Origin: Yeosuana sp043876835
GTDB taxonomy: Bacteria > Bacteroidota > Bacteroidia > Flavobacteriales > Flavobacteriaceae
Direction of reading: 5' to 3'
Length of the DNA stretch: 64,000 nt
Assembly: GCF_043876835.1 (NCBI RefSeq)
Contig: NZ_JBAWJZ010000007.1
Coordinates: forward strand, 160,440-224,439
Part shown: positions 16,669 through 24,765 of the stretch, in pieces
Numbering within the stretch: position 1 is the first letter of the stretch
How the letters are laid out: each line of letters starts with the position of its first letter
The notes under the pieces: model-generated
What the model was told of the DNA's origin: nothing
Database searches by the model: none
What the model saw: the letters and a program-made list of their open reading frames with translations, nothing else
Translations under genes and position numbers: made by a program

Positions 16669-18561
16669 TTATCCTTTTAACCAAGCTTCACGCAATTTTA
16701 TCTGAGCTTCTGTAGCATCGTCTTTTGGCATTAATGCTTCTCCATTGGTATAAGATTGTGTTGTTTTGGTTTTTATAATGATTTCTTTTCCATTTCTATC
16801 AAGCTTTACTTCAATATCTTTTCCTGGACTCCACATATAAACGTCCTGTAAAATTTGATTAGCATTTTGCAAGGTCATTTGCTTACCATCAATTTCTTTA
16901 ATTACATCATTTGGCAACACACCTTGTTCAGTCCAAAAACTATTATCAGCAACTAAATCAGTAAAGAAAATGGTTCCTTTTTGTCCGTCTCCTCCTATTA
17001 TTAAATTACCATTATTTTGAATATAGTTTGTTTTAACTTTTCCTTCTTTAATTTCTAAACCTACTTTATTAAAAAACTCGTTATAATTAATTGGAGTTGT
17101 TCCTATAACATGTGTATCGAAAAATGTTCTTAATGAAGGATATGTCATGGCTACAATTTCATCAAACAACTTATCATCTTCAAAAGGTTTATCCTTTCCA
17201 TATTTTTTTGATAATTCTTTCATAAGCGATAAAATACCACGTTGCCCATTGCTTTCTTCACGCATTAAAATATCAACACACATACCTATTAAAGCTCCTT
17301 TTTGATACACATTATAATATTGTTTTGCGTAAGGATCATCCAATACATGTTCACTCATTTCGGTAAAACTCATGCTATCGTTCATTTGCAATGACGTTTG
17401 AATTTTGCCCATCATTTTTCCGTAAAAATCCTCTTCTGAAATCAACCCTTGATTTACTTGAAATAAATTTGCAAAATATTCTGTTACACCTTCATACATC
17501 CATAAATGTTTTGAAAATGTTGGGCTGTTATAATCAAAATAATGAACATCTTCAGAATGCACAGATAAAGGACTTACTATATGAAAAAATTCGTGTGAAA
17601 CTGTTTCAATCATACTTTCGTCTAAAGCATCTTCTGGCATATCTTCTGGCATAACAACTACAGTTGATGTATGATGCTCTAAAGCACCAAAGCCTTTTGG
17701 CGAATCTTGTTCTCCTCTTGATAGATATAAGAAAATATCATAGCGTTTCGTACTGTTAATGTCTCCTAAAAATGCCTTTTGAGCTTGCATCATTTTAAAC
17801 ATCGCATCTTTTAAAGATGCTGCAGAATGCTTGTTGGTTGGAGAATACACACTTAACACAATGTTAATGTCGCCAACTTGAAACTTTTCAACAGTAAATT
17901 TACCATACATCATTGGGTTATCTGTGATATCAAAATATCTTGATGCTAAATAGGTTGTTGTGGCTGTTTTTCCATCATCACTGGTTTTAGTACCTGCATT
18001 TTGTAAAGCTGATGAGCGAACAAAATCTGCTGGAGCAGTTACCTCAAGTTTGTATTGGCTGCTCTTTAATGAATCAAAATATCCAATAAACCCATGTAAG
18101 TTTAATAAATAATCATCTGGTTCAATGTTTGTTCCTGCCGGAGAAAAAGGTGTATCTCCGCCAATACCACCAGTTACTTCAATATCGAAAGTATCATTTA
18201 CATAATAAGTAATATAGTCTAAATTAAAAGCATTGTTAATTACCCAAGTATTAGTATCTGTTTTATTGAAAGAAAGTTGATTTCCTTTATAATCAAATGC
18301 TTTAAAATCATCAATGTATTTTCCAAAATCACTTACAGAATAAGTGCCCTGAACAACTTTTGGTAAATGATAAGTTACTGTTTCTGTTGTAAAACGCCCT
18401 GGATTAATTGTTACTGGCACCTTATCCTCAACTACTTTAGTTAAATTTATTTGAGTATCTATTGGCAAACTAATCGCTAAATCGTTTCCTGTGTTTTTTG
18501 TTGAACTACAACTAGCAAGTAATATTGCTACAAATAATGCTGATACAAATCTAATTTTCAT
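16669..18561 (-). CDS. M61 family metallopeptidase lipoprotein with PDZ domain
   Basis: 630 residues. Lipoprotein signal with lipobox LLASC, Cys18. An N-terminal beta domain is followed by the gluzincin core: zinc motif H323-E-F-F-H327 in SHEFFHIVSP and third ligand Glu357 in WMYEGVTEY, 30 residues later. A PDZ-like domain lies near 530-600 (GVLPNDVIKEIDGKQM). M61 enzymes are glycyl aminopeptidase-like. Expected location is the periplasmic face of a membrane. Upstream DNA shared with the BatA-type gene carries TGTTA/TAACA repeats. Confidence 0.9.
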   Translation of the reverse strand: MKIRFVSALFVAILLASCSSTKNTGNDLAISLPIDTQINLTKVVEDKVPVTINPGRFTTETVTYHLPKVVQGTYSVSDFGKYIDDFKAFDYKGNQLSFNKTDTNTWVINNAFNLDYITYYVNDTFDIEVTGGIGGDTPFSPAGTNIEPDDYLLNLHGFIGYFDSLKSSQYKLEVTAPADFVRSSALQNAGTKTSDDGKTATTTYLASRYFDITDNPMMYGKFTVEKFQVGDINIVLSVYSPTNKHSAASLKDAMFKMMQAQKAFLGDINSTKRYDIFLYLSRGEQDSPKGFGALEHHTSTVVVMPEDMPEDALDESMIETVSHEFFHIVSPLSVHSEDVHYFDYNSPTFSKHLWMYEGVTEYFANLFQVNQGLISEEDFYGKMMGKIQTSLQMNDSMSFTEMSEHVLDDPYAKQYYNVYQKGALIGMCVDILMREESNGQRGILSLMKELSKKYGKDKPFEDDKLFDEIVAMTYPSLRTFFDTHVIGTTPINYNEFFNKVGLEIKEGKVKTNYIQNNGNLIIGGDGQKGTIFFTDLVADNSFWTEQGVLPNDVIKEIDGKQMTLQNANQILQDVYMWSPGKDIEVKLDRNGKEIIIKTKTTQSYTNGEALMPKDDATEAQIKLREAWLKG

Positions 18562-18600
18562 GCTATATTTATTAAAATCTAATTTTTATGACTCCAAATG

Positions 18601-18642
18601 TAAAGTTATGTTACATTTTACATTCTTAATGTTATGTTAATA
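18601..18642. promoter_or_regulatory. Repeat-rich control region between the M61 and BatA-type genes
   Basis: The divergent gap (18562-18755) holds ATGTAAA ... TTTACAT inverted halves and TTAATGTTATGTTAAT at about 18627-18642. These resemble the TTAACATT repeats before the histidine kinase gene. A common regulator is possible but not shown. Confidence 0.3.
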
Positions 18643-18731
18643 CTTTTTATGCAAGAGAAGTAATCATATTTTATTGGCATTTTTTTGAATTTTTAGCTTT
18701 ATGATATGCTTAAAAAATGGAAAAAATTATG

Positions 18732-18739
18732 TACGTTTG
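18732..18739 (+). promoter_or_regulatory. Candidate -7 box for the BatA-type operon
   Basis: TACGTTTG fits TAnnTTTG and lies 17 bp before the ATG at 18756. No clear -33 box. Confidence 0.4.
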
Positions 18740-18755
18740 AAAAATCTAAAAAGAA

Positions 18756-20678
18756 ATGCAGTTTAAACACCCAGAACTTCTTTACGCTTTATTTTTACTG
18801 CTAATCCCAATCATTGTTCATTTATTTCAATTTAGAAAATTTCAAAAAGAAGCGTTTACTAATGTTGCCTTTTTAAAAGAGGTTGCCATACAAACCCGCA
18901 AAAGCTCACAATTAAAAAAATGGCTTATACTACTTACCAGATTATTATTATTTACTGCGCTTATATTTGCCTTTGCTCAACCATTTTCTGCAAACTCAGA
19001 TGCTATTGGCTCTGAAAATGAAACCGTTATTTACCTTGACAATTCTTTCAGCATGCAAGCTAAAGGAAACCAAGGAGAACTTTTAAAACGTGCTGTTCAA
19101 GATATTATTAGCGATGTTCCAGAAAACGAGAACATTTCATTAATCACAAATGAAACCACTTATAAAAACACAACTGTTAAGGCCATAAAAAACGAGCTGT
19201 TAACTCTTGATTATTCTTCTAAATCACTATCATATGATGCGGCTTTATTAAAATGTAAAAAACTTTTTAAACCTTCAGCAACAATTAGAAACATTGTTTT
19301 TATATCAGATTTTCAACAAAACAACACTGCTTTTAATCCTTTAAATGATTCATTGTTCAAAATTCATGCTGTTAAACTAAATCCTATCAACATAAATAAT
19401 GTATCTATTGATTCAGCCTACATTTCTAATTCATCTGGAAACAATTTAGACTTAAAAGTCATTCTAAAAAATACAGGTATTGCTATTGATAATTTACCCG
19501 TTTCTTTATTTAACAATGACCAATTGATTGCAAAAACGTCGGTAACTTTAAATAAAGAAGCTGAAACATCATTTTCGCTTCCTACAAATGAAATAACAAA
19601 TGGTAGAATAACCATTGAAGACACTAATTTACAATACGACAACAGTTTATTTTTTAACATTAATAAAACGCCAAAAATAAATGTACTAACCATAAATAAT
19701 GGTGATGATTCTTTTTTAAAGCGTATTTATACAGACAAAGAGTTTAATTACACAACTACCCTATTAAATCAACTGGATTACAACATTATTAATGAGCAAA
19801 ATTTAATCGTTTTAAATGAACTTAAGGACATACCAAGTACACTAACAAGTGTTTTAAAATTATTTACAAATCAAGGTGGATTTTTAATAGTTATTCCTTC
19901 AAAAGATATTGATATTCAATCTTACAATTCGCTTTTATCAAATTACAACACTTTATTTGAGACTATTTCAGAAACTGAAAAACAAGTAACAATAATAAAC
20001 TATTCACATCCTTTATATGCCAATGGTGTTTTTGAAAAAAAGGTAACTAACTTTCAATACCCGAAAGTTGAAAGTTTTTTTAATGTTACAAATCAAGCAA
20101 ATAATTTGATACTTCAGTTTGAAGATAATAAGCCATTTTTAATCGAAAACAATAAAGGGTTTATTTTTACATCTTCACTGGATGCTTCAAATTCAGACTT
20201 TAAAAACTCTCCTTTAATAGTTCCAACATTTTATAATATTGCCAAGTCTAGTTTTAAAATTCCTGCCTTGTATTTTACTATTGGAAATGAAAATACTTTT
20301 GATGTTTCTGTAAACCTCCATCAGGATGATATTTTATCGCTTGTTTCCAATGATATTAATTTGATTCCTAAACAGCAGTATTTTAACAATAAAGTTGTTA
20401 TTACAACTGTTGACGAGCCTTCTGTTTCAAACATTTATTCGGTCAGTGATAAAAATGAGCCTATTCAAAATGTAAGTTATAATTACAACCGAGCTGAAAG
20501 TATTCTAAATTACCAGGAACTTTCAAGCTTGAAAAACATAACAATAAACGATTCTGTTACCGACATTTTTAATACATTAAAAAGTGATACAAAAATTAAT
20601 GAGCTATGGAAATGGTTTGTTATTTTTGCATTAGCGTTCTTGATTATTGAAATGCTCATATTAAAATACTTTAAATGA
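18756..20678 (+). CDS. BatA/VWA-type membrane protein
   Basis: 640 residues. The N-terminus MQFKHPELLYALFLLLIP with two membrane segments (about 8-26 and 57-78) is the BatA N-terminal domain seen in the aerotolerance family. A von Willebrand A-like segment starts near 93 with the metal-site motif DNSFS in VIYLDNSFSMQAKG. The long middle is periplasmic, and a final membrane segment (about 615-634) precedes a short cytoplasmic tail. The protein lacks other Bat genes next to it. Function unknown. It overlaps the next gene by four bases (ATGA). Confidence 0.8.
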   Translation: MQFKHPELLYALFLLLIPIIVHLFQFRKFQKEAFTNVAFLKEVAIQTRKSSQLKKWLILLTRLLLFTALIFAFAQPFSANSDAIGSENETVIYLDNSFSMQAKGNQGELLKRAVQDIISDVPENENISLITNETTYKNTTVKAIKNELLTLDYSSKSLSYDAALLKCKKLFKPSATIRNIVFISDFQQNNTAFNPLNDSLFKIHAVKLNPININNVSIDSAYISNSSGNNLDLKVILKNTGIAIDNLPVSLFNNDQLIAKTSVTLNKEAETSFSLPTNEITNGRITIEDTNLQYDNSLFFNINKTPKINVLTINNGDDSFLKRIYTDKEFNYTTTLLNQLDYNIINEQNLIVLNELKDIPSTLTSVLKLFTNQGGFLIVIPSKDIDIQSYNSLLSNYNTLFETISETEKQVTIINYSHPLYANGVFEKKVTNFQYPKVESFFNVTNQANNLILQFEDNKPFLIENNKGFIFTSSLDASNSDFKNSPLIVPTFYNIAKSSFKIPALYFTIGNENTFDVSVNLHQDDILSLVSNDINLIPKQQYFNNKVVITTVDEPSVSNIYSVSDKNEPIQNVSYNYNRAESILNYQELSSLKNITINDSVTDIFNTLKSDTKINELWKWFVIFALAFLIIEMLILKYFK

Positions 20679-21931
20679 ACATACTTATAAAATCAGCTAA
20701 AATTATAGATCCTAAGAGCGAGTTTCATAATACAACTCAAGATCTTTTAATTGAAAAAGGTGTCATCTCTCAAATTGGTCACCAATTAAAAAATCCAAAA
20801 AAATATCAGGAAATTAAGTTTGAAAACCTACACATTTCACAAGGTTGGTTCGATAGCAGCGTTTGTTTTGGTGAACCAGGATTTGAAGAACGTGAAACTA
20901 TTAAAAATGGTCTTAAAACTGCAGCAGCTTCTGGTTTTACTACTGTAGCAATGAATGCAAATTCAAGTCCTGTAATAGATTGTAATTCTGATGTTACTTT
21001 TGTGACTTCAAAAGGAGAAAATAATGCTGTTAAGTTATTACCAATTGGTGCTTTAACAAAAGATAGCCACGGAGAAGATTTGGCAGAGTTATTTGACATG
21101 AAAAGTGCTGGGGCTGTAGCCTTTTATGATTATCAAAAGCCTATATCAAATGCTAATCTCATGAAATTGGCATTGCAATACACTAGCAATTTTAATGGAT
21201 TGGTTTGTTCATTCCCTCAAGATAATAGGATTACTGGTTTAGGAGTCATGAATGAAAACATTACAAGTACTTCATTGGGCTTAAAAGGAAATCCAAACCT
21301 ATCAGAAGAGTTACAAGTTTCAAGAGATTTATTCCTTTTAGAATACACCAATGGAAAGCTTCATATACCGACTATTTCAACAGCTGGTTCTGTAGATTTA
21401 ATTAGAGAAGCCAAAAAGAAAAAGCTAGATGTAACCTGCAGTGTAGCTATTCATAATTTATTTTTCACAGATGATATTTTAAATGATTTCAATACAGCTT
21501 ATAAAGTTTCACCTCCTTTGCGTATTCAAAAAGATGTTGATGCTTTGCTAGAAGGTATTAAAGATGGCACTATTGATATGGTGACAAGTGACCATAACCC
21601 CATTGATATCGAACATAAAAAAGTAGAATTTGATCATGCAAAAAATGGGACCATCGGTTTAGAAAGTGCTTTTGGTGCTTTACAAACCATGTTCACTTTA
21701 AAGAAAACCATAGAACTTTTAACAAAAGGAAAATCAAGATTTGGTGTAGAACAAACACCTATAAATATTGGTAATACATTGAATATCACACTTTTTAATC
21801 CTGATACTAAATATACTTTTTCTGCAAATGACATTTTATCTAAATCAAAAAATGCTATTTTTGAAAACCAAAATTTAAAAGGAAAAGTATACGGAATTAT
21901 TTCAAATAATAAAGTTTCTCTAAATTCTTAA
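20675..21931 (+). CDS. Dihydroorotase-like protein lacking the metal-binding HxH (probable inactive PyrC homologue)
   Basis: 418 residues, amidohydrolase fold. Active dihydroorotases carry DxHxHxREPG; here the aligned stretch is D60-S-S-V-C-F-G-E-P-G69, so both zinc His are Ser62 and Cys64 and the substrate Arg is Gly66. The later ligand region reads AIHNLFFTDD instead of PHHL, and the ending motif is TSDHNPID instead of TDHAPH. The rest (GFEERETIKNGLKTAAASGFTTVAMNANSSP, seen in parts) follows the class I pattern. It may serve as a structural partner of aspartate transcarbamoylase, as known for other pseudo-dihydroorotases, or do something new (inference). Confidence 0.85.
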   Translation: MNILIKSAKIIDPKSEFHNTTQDLLIEKGVISQIGHQLKNPKKYQEIKFENLHISQGWFDSSVCFGEPGFEERETIKNGLKTAAASGFTTVAMNANSSPVIDCNSDVTFVTSKGENNAVKLLPIGALTKDSHGEDLAELFDMKSAGAVAFYDYQKPISNANLMKLALQYTSNFNGLVCSFPQDNRITGLGVMNENITSTSLGLKGNPNLSEELQVSRDLFLLEYTNGKLHIPTISTAGSVDLIREAKKKKLDVTCSVAIHNLFFTDDILNDFNTAYKVSPPLRIQKDVDALLEGIKDGTIDMVTSDHNPIDIEHKKVEFDHAKNGTIGLESAFGALQTMFTLKKTIELLTKGKSRFGVEQTPINIGNTLNITLFNPDTKYTFSANDILSKSKNAIFENQNLKGKVYGIISNNKVSLNS

Positions 21932-21933
21932 TT

Positions 21934-22266
21934 ATGACAGAACAAGATATTGAAGCAGGAAGAAACAACGCTATTATTAGTTACTTAACCATATTTGGAA
22001 CCATTATAGCTTTTTACCTAAATAATGAAAACAAAAACGAGTTTGCCAGTTTTCATATAAGACAAGCGCTTGGACTTTGGCTAACGTTTTTTGCATTGGG
22101 TTATATCGTTGGTGTTTTTGACAGTTGGTTTATCACCTTTGGATTTTATATGTTTTTTGGTGTGCTTTTTATTTTTGGTTTTGCAAATGCCATTGCCAGA
22201 AAAGCGCAAACCGTACCACTTGTTGGAGAATTATACCAAAAACTATTTGCTAATTTAGGTAAATAA
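21934..22266 (+). CDS. Small membrane protein, DUF4870-like
   Basis: 110 residues with three hydrophobic segments (about 14-30, 48-66, 70-88). The stretch EFASFHIRQALGLWLTF before the second segment and the overall layout resemble DUF4870/Tic20-like small proteins of unknown function. It begins two bases after the dihydroorotase-like gene and ends two bases before the esterase gene, so it is inside an operon. Confidence 0.65.
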   Translation: MTEQDIEAGRNNAIISYLTIFGTIIAFYLNNENKNEFASFHIRQALGLWLTFFALGYIVGVFDSWFITFGFYMFFGVLFIFGFANAIARKAQTVPLVGELYQKLFANLGK

Positions 22267-22268
22267 CC

Positions 22269-22928
22269 ATGACAAACACTTCACTTTCTTTATATCATAT
22301 TGTTAGAAAATCTAGCCTAGTTGAAAATGCACCATTATTAATTATGTTGCATGGATATGGAAGTGATGAAAACGATTTGTTTTCTTTTGCAAGCGAATTG
22401 CCAGAAGAGCTTTTTATTATTTCAGTGAGGGCGCCTTATTCACTTCAACCATATGGAAATGCTTGGTATGCTATTAATTTTGATGCCATTCAAGGAAAAT
22501 GGAGTGATAATGAGCAAGCAAAAGAATCTAGGGATTTAATTGCGGATTTTGTTGATGAAGCTATTGACAAATATCCTGTTAATAAAAACAATGTGTCACT
22601 TTTAGGCTTTAGCCAAGGAACAATTTTAAGTTATGCAGTTGCTTTAACCTATCCTGAAAAAATTAGAAATGTAGTGGCTTTGAGCGGATATATTAATAAA
22701 GATATTATCCCTGAAAATATTACAACCAAAGACTACTCACATTTAGATTTTTATTGTTCTCATGGAAGTGTTGACCAAGTAATTCCTGTTGAGTGGGCCA
22801 GACAAACTCCACCATTTTTAAGCAGTTTAAACATTAAACTCATCTACTCAGAATTCCCAGTAGGTCATGGTGTTGCACCACAAAATTTTTATGAACTTAA
22901 AGAGTGGTTGTTACAACGTATTCAATAA
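22269..22928 (+). CDS. Alpha/beta hydrolase, carboxylesterase/phospholipase type
   Basis: 219 residues, cytoplasmic. Hallmarks: oxyanion stretch MLHGYGSDENDLF, RAPYSLQPYGNAWYAI, nucleophile Ser in LLGFSQGTI (near 118), acid in GSVDQVIP and His in PVGHGVAP. This is the small carboxylesterase/acyl-protein-thioesterase-like family; natural substrate unknown. Last gene of the operon starting at 18756. Confidence 0.88.
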   Translation: MTNTSLSLYHIVRKSSLVENAPLLIMLHGYGSDENDLFSFASELPEELFIISVRAPYSLQPYGNAWYAINFDAIQGKWSDNEQAKESRDLIADFVDEAIDKYPVNKNNVSLLGFSQGTILSYAVALTYPEKIRNVVALSGYINKDIIPENITTKDYSHLDFYCSHGSVDQVIPVEWARQTPPFLSSLNIKLIYSEFPVGHGVAPQNFYELKEWLLQRIQ

Positions 22929-22997
22929 AAAAGCATTTTTTTTAATATTATCATGGGTGCGAGGACAATTGTTGTTTGACTTTGTCAGAAAAAAACA

Positions 22998-23014
22998 TAA
23001 CTTCGTTTAACGTC
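22998..23014 (+). repeat. Left inverted repeat of the HEPN cassette
   Basis: TAACTTCGTTTAACGTC; matches the right end in inverted orientation except at two positions. Confidence 0.6.
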
Positions 23015-23072
23015 TGATATAAAACATTAAAACGATTTCATATCAGCATAGTTATAAAACATTTGACAAAAA

Positions 23073-23852
23073 TTGACAGAAAAAGAAAAGTATATAAATA
23101 ATCCATTTACTATAAATTTACTTTATTCTACTTCTGTAATCATAAATGATTTAAGTAAAAAACCTGGATTTAAGTATGGACAAAACAATTATCATTTACT
23201 AAATATCTATGAAAAGTATTTATCTGATGTTGGCAAAATTAACAGCGAACTAAGAAGTGTTTTTGAACAAATAGATTTTATTTCAATCTTTTTACGAAGA
23301 TTTCCAAGCAAAAAATTTTACCATGAAAATGGTATTGGAGAATTAGAATATATTCAATACCATACAGAAGTGTTATTTCACAAAGTTCATACTATATCCG
23401 AAATTATGAAATTATTGGTAAATGAAGTTTATTGTTTGGGAATTGAACGGAAAGACTGTAACTGGAAAAGACTTAATCAAAAACTACCAAAAGAAACACC
23501 TTGTTTAGCTCAAATTGAAAATTATCATGAAACATTTAAAGAATATATAGATTATAGGCATTTAAATACTCATCGCGGAATTTATATAGATGACGAAAAA
23601 GATTCTATTGAAAATGAATATGGATTAGGAATTTATTTAATTGCAAAGAGCCTTAATTATGAACTTGGAGATGATTTCAAAAAAGCATTTCCAAAAGTTC
23701 TCATTGACTATAAAATCAAAATTTTAAAAAAGGAGAGAATTAAGTTTCTTTGTGAAATTCAGAATAAAATTAATAAAAGTCTTAAATCTTTTCTAACTAC
23801 ATTGAATGAGGAATTTGATTCTAAAAAAAACGTTTTAAAACACCGTGTATAA
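23073..23852 (+). CDS. HEPN-like protein (Cthe_2314-type), probable accessory RNase/toxin-like gene
   Basis: 259 residues, no signal or membrane segment, highly charged and mostly helical. No ATG is available near the N-terminus; the frame begins with TTG at 23073, so TTG is the likely start. The motif R-H-L-N-T-H in DYRHLNTHRG near residue 177 fits the Rx4-6H signature of HEPN RNases. The whole protein resembles in style the Cthe_2314-like HEPN group, which I propose with moderate confidence. No antitoxin-like partner gene is adjacent. Its last codons lie inside the conserved-looking right end of the cassette. Base composition is not clearly different from neighbours. A defence or stress role is inference. 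Confidence 0.55.
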   Translation: MTEKEKYINNPFTINLLYSTSVIINDLSKKPGFKYGQNNYHLLNIYEKYLSDVGKINSELRSVFEQIDFISIFLRRFPSKKFYHENGIGELEYIQYHTEVLFHKVHTISEIMKLLVNEVYCLGIERKDCNWKRLNQKLPKETPCLAQIENYHETFKEYIDYRHLNTHRGIYIDDEKDSIENEYGLGIYLIAKSLNYELGDDFKKAFPKVLIDYKIKILKKERIKFLCEIQNKINKSLKSFLTTLNEEFDSKKNVLKHRV

Positions 23853-23973
23853 AAAATGCTTAATTTAGTTCTTAATCAAAGGCTCGTGCAATTTTGCTAA
23901 GTCTGATTTTCCTACGGAAAATCTTCGCTCGCAAACACGCAACTTTCCATATACCAAACGTTAAACGAACTTA
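23838..23973 (+). repeat. Structured right end of the HEPN cassette
   Basis: Begins with AACACCGTGTATA around the stop codon and ends with TATACCAAACGTT, imperfectly complementary, with GATTTTCC/GGAAAATC at the tip and TTGC...GCAA below it. The fold recalls an attC site in outline (AAC at the start, GTT at the end), but no integrase is present. I believe similar tails follow orphan genes in other flavobacteria; unverified. Confidence 0.45.
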
Positions 23974-24009
23974 AAAAAATTCATATATTTATTTTATAAT
24001 AACACATAA

Positions 24010-24037
24010 AAAAAGCCAGCTTTAAAGCTGGCTTTTT
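24010..24037. terminator. Bidirectional terminator before the response regulator gene
   Basis: Perfect palindrome AGCCAGCTTT/AAAGCTGGCT at 24014-24033 with A-run and T-run on either side; serves the convergent minus-strand operon. Confidence 0.88.
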
Positions 24038-24058
24038 AATTCATTATTTTTATATCAA

Positions 24059-24763
24059 TTAGCTATTAATTACTAATCTAAATCCTTCACCATGTATGTT
24101 AAGGATTTCTACTTTTTCATCTAGCTTTAAATACTTACGCAATTTAGCAATATAAACATCCATACTTCTTGATGTAAAATAATTGTCATCTCTCCATATT
24201 TTAGTTAATGCTAATTGACGTGGCATTAAATCATTTTCATGCAAAGCTAATAATCGTAATAATTCATTTTCTTTTGGAGATAATTTCACAGGATCACCAC
24301 CTTTAAAACGCAAAAAACGAAGTTTAGAATTTAAGTCGAAAGCTCCAATTTTGAATTCAAATTGTTTGCTATCCGAAATAGTTTCTGTAGCCTTACGTTG
24401 CATAATGGCTTTAATCTTCATTAGCAAGACTTCACTATCAAAAGGCTTATTCAAATAATCATCAGCACCTACTTTATACCCTTTTAAAACGTCTTCTTTC
24501 ATGGTTTTAGCCGTTAAAAATACAATAGGCACTTCTTTATTTTTTTCACGTATTTCTTTCGCCAAAGTAAAGCCATCTTTGTATGGCATCATGACATCTA
24601 AAATACATAAATCAAAATCGTCTTTTTTGAATTTTTCAAAACCTTCCATGCCGTTTTTGGCATGAACTACGTCATAATCATTCATCATTAAATAGTCTTT
24701 AAGAACAGTTCCAAAATTAGGATCGTCTTCTACTAATAAAATTTTCTTGTTTTGTTCTTCCAT
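24059..24763 (-). CDS. OmpR-family response regulator
   Basis: 234 residues. Receiver domain (about 6-120) with acidic pocket VEDD, phosphorylatable Asp in CILDVMMPYKDG, Thr in FLTAK and Lys in LNKPFD. A winged-helix DNA-binding domain follows (about 135-232; LSPKENELLRLLALHE, RSMDVYIAKLRKYLK). It begins two bases after the histidine kinase stop, so the pair is one operon. Similar in layout to RprY-type regulators of Bacteroidota. Repeated TTAACATT sites before the kinase gene are candidate autoregulatory sites. Confidence 0.93.
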   Translation of the reverse strand: MEEQNKKILLVEDDPNFGTVLKDYLMMNDYDVVHAKNGMEGFEKFKKDDFDLCILDVMMPYKDGFTLAKEIREKNKEVPIVFLTAKTMKEDVLKGYKVGADDYLNKPFDSEVLLMKIKAIMQRKATETISDSKQFEFKIGAFDLNSKLRFLRFKGGDPVKLSPKENELLRLLALHENDLMPRQLALTKIWRDDNYFTSRSMDVYIAKLRKYLKLDEKVEILNIHGEGFRLVINS

Positions 24764-24765
24764 AA

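Larger units (their letters stand above)
22998..23973. mobile_element. Putative single-gene mobile cassette with 17-bp inverted ends around a HEPN gene
   Basis: TAACTTCGTTTAACGTC at 22998-23014 and, inverted, TAAGTTCGTTTAACGTT at 23957-23973 (15 of 17 identical). Just inside the left end is a hairpin CTGATAT (23014-23020) / ATATCAG (23040-23046). Inside the right end is GATTTTCC-TAC-GGAAAATC (23905-23923) within a larger imperfect fold. The unit holds one accessory gene and no transposase, so it would have to move in trans or by recombination. Boundaries are inferred. Confidence 0.5.

Noticed and set aside
23838..23973. Integron attC site after the HEPN gene
   Set aside because: AAC...GTT ends and a long fold are suggestive, but there is no integrase, no cassette array and the inverted repeat at the other end does not fit an integron. 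Kept only as a structured cassette end.
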